From Pseudomonas fluorescens (lineage in GTDB: Bacteria > Pseudomonadota > Gammaproteobacteria > Pseudomonadales > Pseudomonadaceae), in contig NZ_LR134318.1 in assembly GCF_900636825.1 (NCBI RefSeq), positions 4,460,001-4,524,000 of the forward strand: DNA of 64,000 nucleotides, in the 5' to 3' direction. Shown here in pieces: positions 34,264 through 43,594 of this stretch (position 1 is its first letter; the number at the start of each line of letters is the position of its first letter). Under the pieces are notes generated by a model. The model was given only the letters and a program-made list of their open reading frames with translations, was not told the DNA's origin and made no database searches. The translations under genes and the position numbers were made by a program.

Positions 34264-35244
34264 TCAACCGCGCTCGGGCGGCACTGATGACAATTCGAAC
34301 GGGCTGCTGCTGCGACGCTGATTGCGATCTTCACGCGGCGTGGCGCCGAAGAAGTTGCGATAGGCGCTGGAGAAGTGCGGCCCCGACGAGAAGCCACAGG
34401 ACAGACCGATCTGGATGATCGATTTGCTGGTCTGCATCAACATCTGCCGGGCCTTGTTCAGGCGCAGTTCCAGGTAGTACTGGCTCGGCACACGATTGAG
34501 ATATTGCTTGAAGATCCGCTCCAGTTGCCGACGCGATACGCAGACGTGCTGAGCGATTTCGTCGGTGGTCAACGGTTCTTCAATGTTGGCCTCCATCAGC
34601 AACACCGCCTGGGTCAGCTTCGGATGACTGGAGCCGAGACGGTTCTGCAACGGGATGCGCTGACGCTCGCCGCCCTCTCGGATACGCTCGACCACCAATT
34701 CTTCCGAGACCGCGCCGGCCAGTTCCGCGCCGTGATCGCGTGCCAGCACCGCCAGCAACAGGTCGAGAACAGACATACCGCCACATGCCGTCAGTCGATC
34801 CCGATCCCAGTCGAACAGATGACTGGTGGCGATGACTTTCGGGAAGCGCTCGGCGAAATCGTCCTGCCAGCGCCAGTGCACGGCAGCGCGATAGCCGTCG
34901 AGCAATCCGAGGTGCGCCAGCGGATACACGCCCGCCGAAAGACCACCGATGACCGTACCGGCGCGCACCAGTTGTTTCAGTGCGCTGCTGAGGGCAGGCG
35001 CCAAAGTGGTCGGCGGCTCGTCGGCGAGCAAAAACAGTTTCTGGAAGTTTTCCAGCTTCCCGGCCCAAGCCTCACCGGGCAATTGCCAGGCACCTTCGAC
35101 TTGCGGCTCAGCCTGCAGAAACGTCAGCTCGTAAACCACGTCCGGGTGCACACGCTGAGCAACACGCAAGGCTTCCTCCGCCAGCGCAAGCGTCAACGCT
35201 TTAGTGCTGGGCCAAATCAGGAAACCAATTCGATGGGCAGTCAT
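34264..35244 (-). CDS. argR: Arginine-responsive regulator ArgR (AraC family)
   Basis: 326 residues from MTAHRIGFLIWP at 35244. The N-terminal half has the DJ-1/PfpI-like GATase fold (GTVIGGLSAGVYPLAHLGLLDG in part), and the C-terminal half has two AraC-type helix-turn-helices (TDEIAQHVCVSRRQLERIF and IIQIGLSCGFSSGPHFSSAYR). It activates aot and aru genes and represses arginine synthesis when arginine is present. Last gene of the aotJQMOP-argR operon. Confidence 0.93.
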   Translation of the reverse strand: MTAHRIGFLIWPSTKALTLALAEEALRVAQRVHPDVVYELTFLQAEPQVEGAWQLPGEAWAGKLENFQKLFLLADEPPTTLAPALSSALKQLVRAGTVIGGLSAGVYPLAHLGLLDGYRAAVHWRWQDDFAERFPKVIATSHLFDWDRDRLTACGGMSVLDLLLAVLARDHGAELAGAVSEELVVERIREGGERQRIPLQNRLGSSHPKLTQAVLLMEANIEEPLTTDEIAQHVCVSRRQLERIFKQYLNRVPSQYYLELRLNKARQMLMQTSKSIIQIGLSCGFSSGPHFSSAYRNFFGATPREDRNQRRSSSPFELSSVPPERG

Positions 35245-35333
35245 GGGCGGGCAATCCGAAACGAACAAGGGTGATGAAGGCAAGGGCCAATGCTAGCCCG
35301 GAAATGAACACATATCCTGAAACCGACGCAGGT

Positions 35334-35426
35334 CCCTGTAGGAGCTGCCGAAGGCTGCGATCTTTTGATCTTCAAAAACAAGATCAAAAGATCGCAGCCT
35401 CGTTGCACTCGTCAGCTCCTACAGGG
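35334..35426. repeat. Paired REP palindromes between aotP and argR
   Basis: CTGTAGGAGCTGCCGAAGG and its inverse enclose AAGATC repeats; typical of the local REP family. Confidence 0.8.
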
Positions 35427-35489
35427 GATTTTGTCAGCTCCCGAAGCTGCGAAGCATGCACTATCGAAGTGCACAACGGCAGCCCTGAT

Positions 35490-36254
35490 TTATTTCAGGC
35501 TGCCCGAGAGGAACTGCTGCAAGCGCTCCGACTGCGGGTTGACCAGCACTTCGCGCGGGTTACCGCTTTCTTCGACAACGCCTTTGTGCAAGAACACCAG
35601 TTGATTCGACACTTCACGGGCGAAGCCCATTTCGTGCGTCACCACGACCATGGTGCGACCTTCCTGCGCCAGCGCCTGCATGACTTTCAGCACGTCGCCG
35701 ACCAGTTCCGGGTCGAGGGCCGAAGTCGGTTCGTCGAACAGCATCACCTCAGGTTCCATCGCCAACGCACGGGCGATCGCCACACGCTGTTGCTCGCCGC
35801 CGGACATGTGCCCAGGGAATGCATCTTTGCGATGAGCCACGCCGACTTTGTTCAAGTAGTGCTCGGCTTTCTCGCGAGCTTCGGCTTTGGGCACGCCGAG
35901 TACGTGCACCGGCGCTTCGATGATGTTTTCCAGCGCAGTCATGTGCGACCACAGGTTGAAATGCTGGAACACCATCGACAGGCGCGAACGCATGCGCTGC
36001 AGCTGCTTCGGATCGGCGGCTTTCAGCGCGCCGTCCTTGTTGGCAACCAGTTTCAGCTCTTCGTTATTGAGCAGAATCTTGCCGGCATGCGGCTGCTCGA
36101 GCAGGTTGATGCAACGCAGGAAAGTACTTTTGCCGGAGCCACTGGAGCCGATGATGCTGATCACATCGCCGGCGGCCGCTTTCAGGGACACACCCTTGAG
36201 CACTTCGTGACTGCCATAGCGTTTATGCAGGTCTTGGACTTCAAGTTTGTACAT
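35490..36254 (-). CDS. aotP: Arginine/ornithine ABC transporter ATP-binding protein
   Basis: 254 residues from MYKLEVQDLHKRYG at 36254. Walker A is GSSGSGKST, the signature is MSGGEQQRVAIARAL, Walker B is VMLFDEPTSALDP and the switch His is in VVTHEMGFAR. It powers uptake of arginine and ornithine with AotM/AotQ and AotJ. Confidence 0.94.
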   Translation of the reverse strand: MYKLEVQDLHKRYGSHEVLKGVSLKAAAGDVISIIGSSGSGKSTFLRCINLLEQPHAGKILLNNEELKLVANKDGALKAADPKQLQRMRSRLSMVFQHFNLWSHMTALENIIEAPVHVLGVPKAEAREKAEHYLNKVGVAHRKDAFPGHMSGGEQQRVAIARALAMEPEVMLFDEPTSALDPELVGDVLKVMQALAQEGRTMVVVTHEMGFAREVSNQLVFLHKGVVEESGNPREVLVNPQSERLQQFLSGSLK

Positions 36255-36277
36255 GCGGTCGGTTCTCACAAAAACAG

Positions 36278-37390
36278 TCAGTCAGTCGTTGAGCAAGCGC
36301 CCGTGACGCAGCGCTTCGCGCCCCGCCACCTTGGCCAGCCAGAAACCGGGTTGGGCATAGCGCAGCCGTTCAATGGCAAACAGCACCCCGTACCAGCACA
36401 CACCGTGCTGACCCGATCGGACAGAGGATCAATCACTTCAAAAATCTCGTCGCCCGCCTCGACCCACTCGCCGGGCTTGCGCAGGAAGCTCACCACACCG
36501 GGGTGCGGCGCAAACAACAATTCGGTGCCTTCGAAGGGCATGCCTTCGCACGCTTCATGCGTCGGGTTCGGCCACTCGCCGGTGATCAGCCCCTGCTCGG
36601 CAAGGAACGCCAGAATGCCTTCAGCGTAAGCCTCGGCTTCGCCGCGGCCGGTGTCGGCCTGCCCACCCAGCTCGATGGTCGTCGCCAGGCATGCCAGCGG
36701 AATCTGCGCATCGGGGAACTGCCGCGACAGGCGCAGCCACGGCAACGAGCACGCTTCGTCGAACGAGCTGCCGCCGGAATCTTCCGCGAGCAGGCCGACC
36801 TTGACGTTCAGATGTGCCGACAGCGAACGCCACTGCGGCCAGTGCTGCGGCAATGCATACATGTGCAGCGCGGCTTCGGCATCGCAATGCAGATCCAGCA
36901 CGACATCGGCAGTGCAGGCATGGCTGAGCAACACCCGTTGCATGCCTTGCAACTGGCTGCTGGCTGCTGGCAACGCGGCCAAATGATCGGCCATGGCCTG
37001 ACGAATCAGGCGCACATTGGCGTGCGGATCATCACCGAGCTTGTCGCCCAGCGCTGCCGCGACCGGGGCGCTGAGCTCAACGAAGTCGCGGTTGAAATTC
37101 TTGCCGCTGCCCGCTTCGAAACGGCCCTGGAAATTGCCTTGCAGCAATTGCCCCAACCCCAATGGATTGGCCACCGGCACCAGCTCGATCACGCCGTTGA
37201 GCAAGCCTTGGGTTTCGAGTTCGCCGAGACGTTTTTTCAGCTCCCAGGCGGTACGCATGCCCGGCAATTCGTCGGCGTGCAGGCTGGCCTGAATGTAGGC
37301 CTTGCGCTCGCCGCTACCAAAACGAAAAACCGAAACCTTGCGCTCGCTGCCCAGATGGCTCCACGGCAATACGTGGTCGATGCGTTCCAT
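36278..37390 (-). CDS. aotO: AotO, succinylglutamate desuccinylase-like protein with probable C-terminal frameshift
   Basis: 370 residues of the AstE/AspA-like zinc hydrolases, with QASLHADELPGMRTAWEL (His, Glu) and VVLDLHCDAEAALHMY carrying metal ligands. It lies within the transporter operon as in P. aeruginosa, where its role is unproven. After STVCAGTG (about residue 333) the reading frame becomes Cys/Trp/Arg-rich. If one base is restored near 36385-36393, the other frame gives LFAIERLRYAQPGFWLAKVA and ends in RLLND at 36282. This points to a one-base loss or a sequence error. Confidence 0.85.
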   Translation of the reverse strand: MERIDHVLPWSHLGSERKVSVFRFGSGERKAYIQASLHADELPGMRTAWELKKRLGELETQGLLNGVIELVPVANPLGLGQLLQGNFQGRFEAGSGKNFNRDFVELSAPVAAALGDKLGDDPHANVRLIRQAMADHLAALPAASSQLQGMQRVLLSHACTADVVLDLHCDAEAALHMYALPQHWPQWRSLSAHLNVKVGLLAEDSGGSSFDEACSLPWLRLSRQFPDAQIPLACLATTIELGGQADTGRGEAEAYAEGILAFLAEQGLITGEWPNPTHEACEGMPFEGTELLFAPHPGVVSFLRKPGEWVEAGDEIFEVIDPLSDRVSTVCAGTGCCLPLNGCAMPNPVSGWPRWRGAKRCVTGACSTTD

Positions 37391-37391
37391 A

Positions 37392-38090
37392 TCAGTGCTT
37401 CCGTGGCGCGAGGTAGCTCAACCAGCGACGCTCGGCCAGTTTGAACAGCTTGACCAGAATGAAAGTCAGGCACAGGTAGAACACGCCAGCGGTGATATAC
37501 GCCTCGAACGGCAGATAGAACTGCGCGTTGACGGTGCGCGCGGCGCCAGTGATATCGATCAAGGTGACGATGGACGCCAGACTGGTGGTCTGCAGCATCA
37601 TGATCACTTCGTTGCTGTACTGCGGCAGCGCCCGGCGCAGGGCCGACGGCAGCAAAATGCGCTTGTACAGTTTGAAGCGCGACATGCCCATGGCCTTGGC
37701 CGCTTCGATCTCACCGTTCGGCGTAGCCTTGAGGCTGCCGGCGATGATTTCGGCGGTGTAGGCGCTGGTGTTGACCGCAAAGGCCAGGCAGGCGCAGAAG
37801 GTTGCGCTCGACAGCCACGGCCAGAGGAAGCTTTCGCGCACCGCTTCGAATTGCGCCAGACCGTAGTAGATCAGGAACAACTGAACCAGCATCGGCGTGC
37901 CGCGAATCACGTAGGTGTATAGCCACGCGGCGCCGTTGACGATCGGGTTCTTCGAGACGCGCATCAGCCCCAGCGGCAGCGCCGCCAGCAAGCCGAAAAA
38001 CAGCGACAGCGCGAGCAGTTTGAGGGTGGTCAGCAGGCCGCCGAAGTACAGCGGCAAGGCCTCCCAAATGACGTTGTAGTCGAAGATCAT
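37392..38090 (-). CDS. aotM: Arginine/ornithine ABC transporter permease AotM
   Basis: 232 residues with five membrane helices and the permease EAA-type loop (EIEAAKAMGMSRFKLYKRILLPSAL, in part). It pairs with AotQ to form the channel. Its ATG overlaps the aotQ stop (ATGA). Confidence 0.93.
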   Translation of the reverse strand: MIFDYNVIWEALPLYFGGLLTTLKLLALSLFFGLLAALPLGLMRVSKNPIVNGAAWLYTYVIRGTPMLVQLFLIYYGLAQFEAVRESFLWPWLSSATFCACLAFAVNTSAYTAEIIAGSLKATPNGEIEAAKAMGMSRFKLYKRILLPSALRRALPQYSNEVIMMLQTTSLASIVTLIDITGAARTVNAQFYLPFEAYITAGVFYLCLTFILVKLFKLAERRWLSYLAPRKH

Positions 38091-38776
38091 AGATCAGCCG
38101 CCCTTACGCCTACCGAGTAGCGCTTCTCAAGGTGACGCAATGCCAGCAACGAAACGCTGGTGATCACCAGGTACATCGCCGCCACTGCGAGGAAGAAGGT
38201 GAAAGGCTCGCGGGTGGCATCTGCCGCCTGCTTGGCCTTGAACATCATGTCTTGCAGCCCGACCACGGAAATCAGCGCGGTCGCCTTGGTGAGCACCAGC
38301 CAGTTGTTGGTGAAGCCCGGAATCGCCAGGCGAATCATCTGCGGCACCATCACCCGGAAGAACACCTGAAAACTGCTCATGCCATATGCCATGCCCGCTT
38401 CGGCCTGGCCTTTGGGGATCGCCATGAACGCGCCACGGAACGTTTCCGACAGGTATGCACCGAAGATGAAACCGAGGGTGCCGATACCGGCGGCCAGCGG
38501 GTTCAGGTCGATGTAGTCGTCATAGCCGAGCATCGGCGCAACGCGGTTGAGCAGGTCCTGACCGCCGTAGAAGATCAGCAGGATCAGCACCAGATCGGGA
38601 ATACCGCGAATCACCGTGGAATACAGATCGCCCAGCCAGGCCAGCCAGCGCACCGGCGACAGGCGCAATGCAACACCGATCAGCCCGAGAACGATGGCCA
38701 GAGCCATGGACGACAAGGCGAGCTGAAGCGTCAGCCATGCGCCATCGAGGATGACAGCCCCGTAGCCTTTCAACAT
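38087..38776 (-). CDS. aotQ: Arginine/ornithine ABC transporter permease AotQ
   Basis: 229 residues, polar amino-acid (HisQ-type) permease with the EAA loop QAEAGMAYGMSSFQVF and STVIRGIPDLVLILLIFYGG near 53-72. It lies 91 bp after aotJ and is coupled to aotM. Confidence 0.93.
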   Translation of the reverse strand: MLKGYGAVILDGAWLTLQLALSSMALAIVLGLIGVALRLSPVRWLAWLGDLYSTVIRGIPDLVLILLIFYGGQDLLNRVAPMLGYDDYIDLNPLAAGIGTLGFIFGAYLSETFRGAFMAIPKGQAEAGMAYGMSSFQVFFRVMVPQMIRLAIPGFTNNWLVLTKATALISVVGLQDMMFKAKQAADATREPFTFFLAVAAMYLVITSVSLLALRHLEKRYSVGVRAADL

Positions 38777-38867
38777 GATTCAGGTCCTCGAAAGTTGGGA
38801 TGAAAAAATGGCGCAAACCGCAGAGATCCTGTTGCTTGCGCCATTTCGGACTTGTCGCAGAGACGTC

Positions 38868-39641
38868 TTACTTGCCGTAGATGTCGAAGGCGAAGTACTT
38901 GTCCTGGATTGCCTTGTATTTGCCGTTTTCGCGGATGGCCGCGATGGCGGTGTTGATCTTGTCTTTCAGGGCATCGCCCTTGCGCACCGCGATGCCTACG
39001 CCGTCGCCGAAGTATTTGACGTCGGTGAATGCCGGGCCAACGAACGCGAAGCCTTTGCCGGCGTCGGTTTTCAGGAAACCGTCATCGAGCAGGGTTGCGT
39101 CAGCCACGGTGCCGTCGAGACGACCGGCGGCCACGTCGAGGTAGATTTCGTTCTGCGAGCCGTATGGCTTGATCTCGGCGCCCAGTGGAGCCAGCACTTC
39201 GCGAGCGAAACGCTCGTGGATCGAACCGCGCTGTACGCCGATGTTTTTGCCTTTCAGTTCAGCCAGACCTTCGCTGACCTGAGTACCGGCCTTCATTACC
39301 AGACGTGCCGGAGTGTTGTAGTACTTGTTGGTGAAGTCGACCGACTTCTTGCGGTCTTCGGTGATCGACATCGAAGAGAGGATCGCGTCGATCTTGCGCA
39401 CTTTCAGCGCTGGGATCAGGCCGTCGAACTCTTGCTCGACCCACACGCACTTGACCTTCATTTCTTCACACAGCGCGTTGCCGATGTCGTAGTCGAAACC
39501 GACGATGCTGCCGTCCGGTGCTTTCGAGGCGAACGGAGGGTAAGCCGCTTCGATGCCGATCTTCACAGGTTTTTCGTCAGCGACGGCATTCAGCGACAGC
39601 ACGGACAGTGCCATGGCGCCAAGCAGCACAAGTTTCTTCAT
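38868..39641 (-). CDS. aotJ: Periplasmic arginine/ornithine-binding protein
   Basis: 257 residues. The signal peptide MKKLVLLGAMALSVLSLNAVA is followed by a family 3 solute-binding fold: IGIEAAYPPFASKAPDGSIVG, DIGNALCEEMK with two cysteines, VQRGSIHERF and VDGTVADATL-like segments. First gene of the aot operon, with an exact ArgR box about 180 bp upstream. Confidence 0.94.
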   Translation of the reverse strand: MKKLVLLGAMALSVLSLNAVADEKPVKIGIEAAYPPFASKAPDGSIVGFDYDIGNALCEEMKVKCVWVEQEFDGLIPALKVRKIDAILSSMSITEDRKKSVDFTNKYYNTPARLVMKAGTQVSEGLAELKGKNIGVQRGSIHERFAREVLAPLGAEIKPYGSQNEIYLDVAAGRLDGTVADATLLDDGFLKTDAGKGFAFVGPAFTDVKYFGDGVGIAVRKGDALKDKINTAIAAIRENGKYKAIQDKYFAFDIYGK

Positions 39642-39818
39642 CTTGGGACTCCATCGGTAAAGGGCAAAAACGGCAGAGTGAGCGACAGCCCAATATGCGA
39701 ATGGGTGGATCGGAAATCGGTTGCTGCATCCGTGGGATTTTTCCTGTTGAAACCGGTACAGATTTCAACGTCGGCCACGATGAGCGAGTGATCGGCATTC
39801 TAACGAGAGGCCCGAAGT

Positions 39819-39839
39819 CGATATTTCTTCAATGCGACA
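39819..39839 (-). promoter_or_regulatory. ArgR box upstream of aotJ
   Basis: TGTCGCATTGAAGAAA on the minus strand matches TGTCGC-N8-AA exactly, with the first eight bases of the spacer shared with box 2 at aruC (ATTG start). Supports arginine-induced transport. Confidence 0.7.
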
Positions 39840-40297
39840 ACTAATTACAGATGCACTGAGAAAGCGACTTGAGCACATTGACAGCCTTGCAATTTCATGC
39901 AAGCGAGAAAGCGAGTAAACCGATCTATGCTGCAAATTGCGGGCCTATTATTCGCAAACCCTTCTAATCCGGCAAGTACAGCGTTATGTCTTATTTTTCA
40001 GCGGGGCTTATGAGGCTCTAAAACGGGGCATCGCGTTTCCCATCGCCCCGGTTTGGCGAGGGCGGTTACACATTGGGTCGTGGCGGGTAACAGCGGGAAA
40101 GGACTTACGGGGGAGATCGATAATTATTGGTTGAGTGCTGATCGTTCCCACGCTCTTACGCTCCGCTTGGGACGATCGGATCAAAAGATCGCAGCCTTCG
40201 GCAGCTCCTACATTGCTCGTGTCTGCCGCGTATTTCGCGGATCAACAGTGAACCTGCAGGAGCTGCCGAAGGCTGCGATCCCTTGATCTTGCTCCAC
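39840..40297. other. Intergenic region upstream of the aot operon with REP units
   Basis: No gene is seen between the ArgR box and the acsA terminator. REP-type units occupy 40177-40215 and 40250-40291 (TCGGCAGCTCCTAC and AGGAGCTGCCGAAGG). A 65-codon frame at 39937 and others overlapping the REP units lack protein character. Confidence 0.6.
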
Positions 40298-40334
40298 AAA
40301 AAAGCCCCGCCCGGCAGACACCGGACGGGGCTTT
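40298..40334 (-). terminator. Terminator of acsA
   Basis: On the minus strand AAAGCCCCGTCCGG pairs with CCGGGCGGGGCTTTTTT, ending in a run of T, 21 bp after the acsA stop. Confidence 0.85.
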
Positions 40335-40354
40335 CTTCTTTTCAGACCTGCTAC

Positions 40355-42310
40355 TTAAGCAACATTCATCGTCTTGTGCGTATCAATCAAATGCTGCACC
40401 ACACCCGGATCCGCCAGCGTCGAGATGTCGCCCAGCCCGTCGTATTCCGCCGTGGCGATCTTGCGCAGAATGCGCCGCATGATCTTGCCCGAACGAGTTT
40501 TCGGCAGCCCCGGCGCCCACTGGATCACGTCCGGCGAAGCAATCGGGCCGATCTCCTTGCGCACCCAGTTTTTCAACTCCAGACGCAATTGCTCGGTTGG
40601 CTCCTCGCCATTCTTCAAGGTCACATAGACATAAATGCCCTGCCCCTTGATGTCATGCGGCACGCCCACCACCGCAGCTTCGGCAACCTTCGGATGTGCA
40701 ACCATCGCGCTTTCGATCTCGGCGGTGCCCATGCGGTGGCCGGAAACGTTGAGCACGTCATCCACACGCCCGGTGATCCAGTAGTAACCATCGGCATCAC
40801 GACGCGCGCCGTCACCGGTGAAGTACATGCCACGGAAGGTCTTGAAGTAGGTATCGACGAAACGATCGTGATCGCCGTACAGCGTACGCGCCTGGCCTGG
40901 CCACGAATCCAGAATCACCAGATTGCCTTCGGCCTCGCCCTCGATGATGTTGCCGAGGTTGTCGACCAGCGCCGGCACCACACCAAAGAACGGACGCGCC
41001 GCCGAACCCGGCTTCAGCGCGTGAGCGCCCGGCAGCGGACTCATCATGTTGCCGCCCGTTTCGGTCTGCCACCAGGTATCAACGATCGGGCAACGCGACT
41101 TGCCGACATTCTTGTAGTACCAGTCCCAGGCTTCCGGGTTGATCGGCTCACCGACCGAACCGAGCAGACGCAGGCTGCTGCCATCGGCGCCTTCCACGGC
41201 AGCCTGACCCGAAGCCATCATCGCGCGGATCGCGGTCGGCGCGGTGTAGAGGATGTTGACCTTGTGCTTGTCGATGATCTTCGCCACCCGAGTGATGTCC
41301 GGGTAGTTCGGCACACCTTCGAACAGCACGGTGGTCGCGCCGTTGGCCAGTGGGCCGTAGACAATGTAACTGTGGCCGGTGACCCAGCCGACATCGGCCG
41401 TGCACCAGTAGATTTCGCCCGGACGGTAGTCGAACACGCGCTCGTGGGTCATCGCCGCATACAGCAGATAACCGCCAGTGGTGTGCTGGACGCCCTTCGG
41501 CTTGCCGGTTGAGCCCGAGGTATAAAGGATGAACAGCGCTTCTTCGGCGCCCATTTCTTTCGGCGCGCAAACAGTGCCCGCGACTTTCATCAGGTCTTCG
41601 TACCAGATGTCGCGATGCTGGTTCCACTTGATGTCGCCACCGGTGCGCTTGCAGACGATGACTTTCTGGATGCTGCTGGTTTCCGGGTTGGTCAGGGCGT
41701 CGTCGACGTTAGCCTTAAGGGAAATCTTTTTGCCGGCGCGAATACCCTCGTCAGCGGTGATCACCACTTTCGATTTGCAGTCGATGATGCGACCGGCCAG
41801 GGCCTCTGGCGAGAAACCGCCGAACACTACCGAGTGAATCGCGCCGATCCGGGTGCAGGCCAGCATGGCGACCACGGCTTCGGGGATCATCGGCATGTAA
41901 ATGGTCACTACATCGCCACGGTGCACGTCCTGACCGCGCAGGGCGTTGGCCAGTTTGCACACTTGCTCGTGCAGTTCGCGGTAGGTGATGTTGCGGCTCT
42001 CGGAAGGATCGTCACCTTCCCAAATGATTGCGACTTGATCGCCGCGCTCGGCCAGATGACGGTCGAGGCAGTTGTAGGAAACGTTCAGGGTGCCGTCGGC
42101 AAACCACTTGATGTCGACATGGTGATCGTCGAAGGAAGTCTGTTTCACCGTGGTGAAAGGCTTGATCCAGTCGAGACGCTGAGCTTGCTCGCGCCAGAAA
42201 CCGTCAGGATTGACGACCGACTGCTGGTACATGGCTTTGTAGGTCGCCTCGTCAGTCAGCGTATTGGCCAGAACCTCGGGACGAACGGGATACAGAGAAG
42301 CCGCACTCAT
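40355..42310 (-). CDS. acsA: Acetyl-CoA synthetase
   Basis: 651 residues, full length for AcsA. The ATP-binding loop is YTSGSTGKPKG near 265-275, WWQTETGG near 414 is the A5 motif, and RSGKIMRRILRK near 606-617 carries the lysine that is acetylated for control in other bacteria. It activates acetate through acetyl-AMP. Single gene with its own terminator; PA0887 stands at the same place beside aotJ. Confidence 0.96.
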   Translation of the reverse strand: MSAASLYPVRPEVLANTLTDEATYKAMYQQSVVNPDGFWREQAQRLDWIKPFTTVKQTSFDDHHVDIKWFADGTLNVSYNCLDRHLAERGDQVAIIWEGDDPSESRNITYRELHEQVCKLANALRGQDVHRGDVVTIYMPMIPEAVVAMLACTRIGAIHSVVFGGFSPEALAGRIIDCKSKVVITADEGIRAGKKISLKANVDDALTNPETSSIQKVIVCKRTGGDIKWNQHRDIWYEDLMKVAGTVCAPKEMGAEEALFILYTSGSTGKPKGVQHTTGGYLLYAAMTHERVFDYRPGEIYWCTADVGWVTGHSYIVYGPLANGATTVLFEGVPNYPDITRVAKIIDKHKVNILYTAPTAIRAMMASGQAAVEGADGSSLRLLGSVGEPINPEAWDWYYKNVGKSRCPIVDTWWQTETGGNMMSPLPGAHALKPGSAARPFFGVVPALVDNLGNIIEGEAEGNLVILDSWPGQARTLYGDHDRFVDTYFKTFRGMYFTGDGARRDADGYYWITGRVDDVLNVSGHRMGTAEIESAMVAHPKVAEAAVVGVPHDIKGQGIYVYVTLKNGEEPTEQLRLELKNWVRKEIGPIASPDVIQWAPGLPKTRSGKIMRRILRKIATAEYDGLGDISTLADPGVVQHLIDTHKTMNVA

Positions 42311-42460
42311 CTTTCCTACCTCGGTGTAATAGTTGTTTTTGTATGACCCCGTTGTAGCCGGGTGGGCCCCATAGAACCATTCGACGATGGTAGTAACAAG
42401 CCCCTACAAAACATGTCGATACCGAGCCTTATCCCCCCAACCCCAAGCGCCACGCACCGT

Positions 42461-42546
42461 GTAGGAGCTGCCGAAGGCTGCGATCTTTTGATCCTGCACC
42501 TAAAGATCAAAGTCAAAAGATCGCAGCCTTCGGCAGCTCCTACAGG
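42461..42546. repeat. Paired REP palindromes upstream of acsA
   Basis: GTAGGAGCTGCCGAAGGCTG and its inverse with AAGATC cores. They lie within the 473-bp gap between acsA and the gene at 42784, which otherwise shows no gene. Confidence 0.8.
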
Positions 42547-42783
42547 GGTTATTTCGGGGATTGTTACCAAATATGCCAAAAGTGTTTATCAAAACCCCCT
42601 CTGTTTACCGCTACCCCAGCGCCCTAAAATTCACCTCGCCAACACGGCAAACGCGATTAACAACGTTACAGCCCCCACGAAGGCCGTTAATCCAGCTCCA
42701 AACAACGATCCAAATCCAAAGCTCCACACGCAACCCTAAAAAGGTTGCGTGACCCCACTCGACCTCAAAAAGGTAAATTAGAA

Positions 42784-43044
42784 ATGAAAGCTTTATTGGT
42801 TCTGGCCCTCAGCAGTCTGTGCGCAACCGCCATGGCAAACGAGGGTCCGACTGATGTCGCACAGCAACAACCGGTTATCGAGGAATACACTTACTCCACA
42901 CACTTGGACATCGCCAAAGTTGTATCGATGAGCGAAATTCCAAATGTCTGCGAAGTAGTACCGGCGAAAATGGAATACGACGACTCCAAAGGCCAACGCC
43001 ACATCCTGCGCTACAGCATCATGGGCAACGGCTGCACTAACTGA
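42784..43044 (+). CDS. DUF2790-family exported protein
   Basis: 86 residues from ATG 42784 (an ATG at 42745 would add a charged lead). A signal peptide ends near AMA. The mature part has YSTHLDIAKVVSM and CEVVPAKMEYDDSKG, matching the small DUF2790 proteins found almost only in Pseudomonas, often in several copies and linked to copper or stress responses. A hairpin AGCCCGA/TCGGGCT follows at 43096-43115 without a T-run. Confidence 0.8.
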   Translation: MKALLVLALSSLCATAMANEGPTDVAQQQPVIEEYTYSTHLDIAKVVSMSEIPNVCEVVPAKMEYDDSKGQRHILRYSIMGNGCTN

Positions 43045-43150
43045 ATCAGACTGCACCGAATCGGATCGCTCAGCGCAACATTGAGGGTCGATTCCAGCCC
43101 GACCTCGGTCGGGCTCAGTTGTGTCTGTGGACGTGAAAAGGGCTTGCAAA

Positions 43151-43166
43151 ACACTAGATATAGTGA
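43151..43166 (+). promoter_or_regulatory. NrdR box upstream of nrdB
   Basis: ACACTAGATATAGTGA is close to the ACACWATATATWGTGT consensus of the ribonucleotide-reductase repressor NrdR. Only one clear box was found where two are usual. It lies about 430 bp before nrdB, in a 550-bp gap without other genes. Confidence 0.65.
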
Positions 43167-43594
43167 AAAACCCGCTTTTCTGGCTATTTTTTAAACAGAA
43201 AGTCACTTGCCAAAAATTTAACGAAAAAAAATCTGCCGGGCTCGAATCAGCGCAAAGCCCTGTAATCCCTCGGTCGGACCGAAATCCACCCCCTCCTCGG
43301 CCTCGCCATGAGCCGATTCGCCGCACCACGCCGGTAAAAATTTCCCTATAATGCCGCCCTATACGGGTCAGCAATATTCCCTTACAGGGAGCAAAAGCCA
43401 TTCTGAAGCCCCGCAACAGTGCCCGACGCTGATTGCGCCCATCAGAGGCTCTCGGAACCCGTCAAAATTTCTGTTTATTTGCCTGCGTGCAGCGCTGCAA
43501 AAAACGACATCCAACGCGGCTTGTTTCGCCGTGTGAAAAACCAACCATCAGTTTTCACACGGGCGACAGGCCCTCACGCAGGAGACGATACGTC

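Noticed and set aside
34159..42546. REP pairs around aru/aot as possible small RNAs or mobile elements
   Set aside because: They are standard Pseudomonas REP palindromes found in most gaps here; no RAYT transposase gene is linked.
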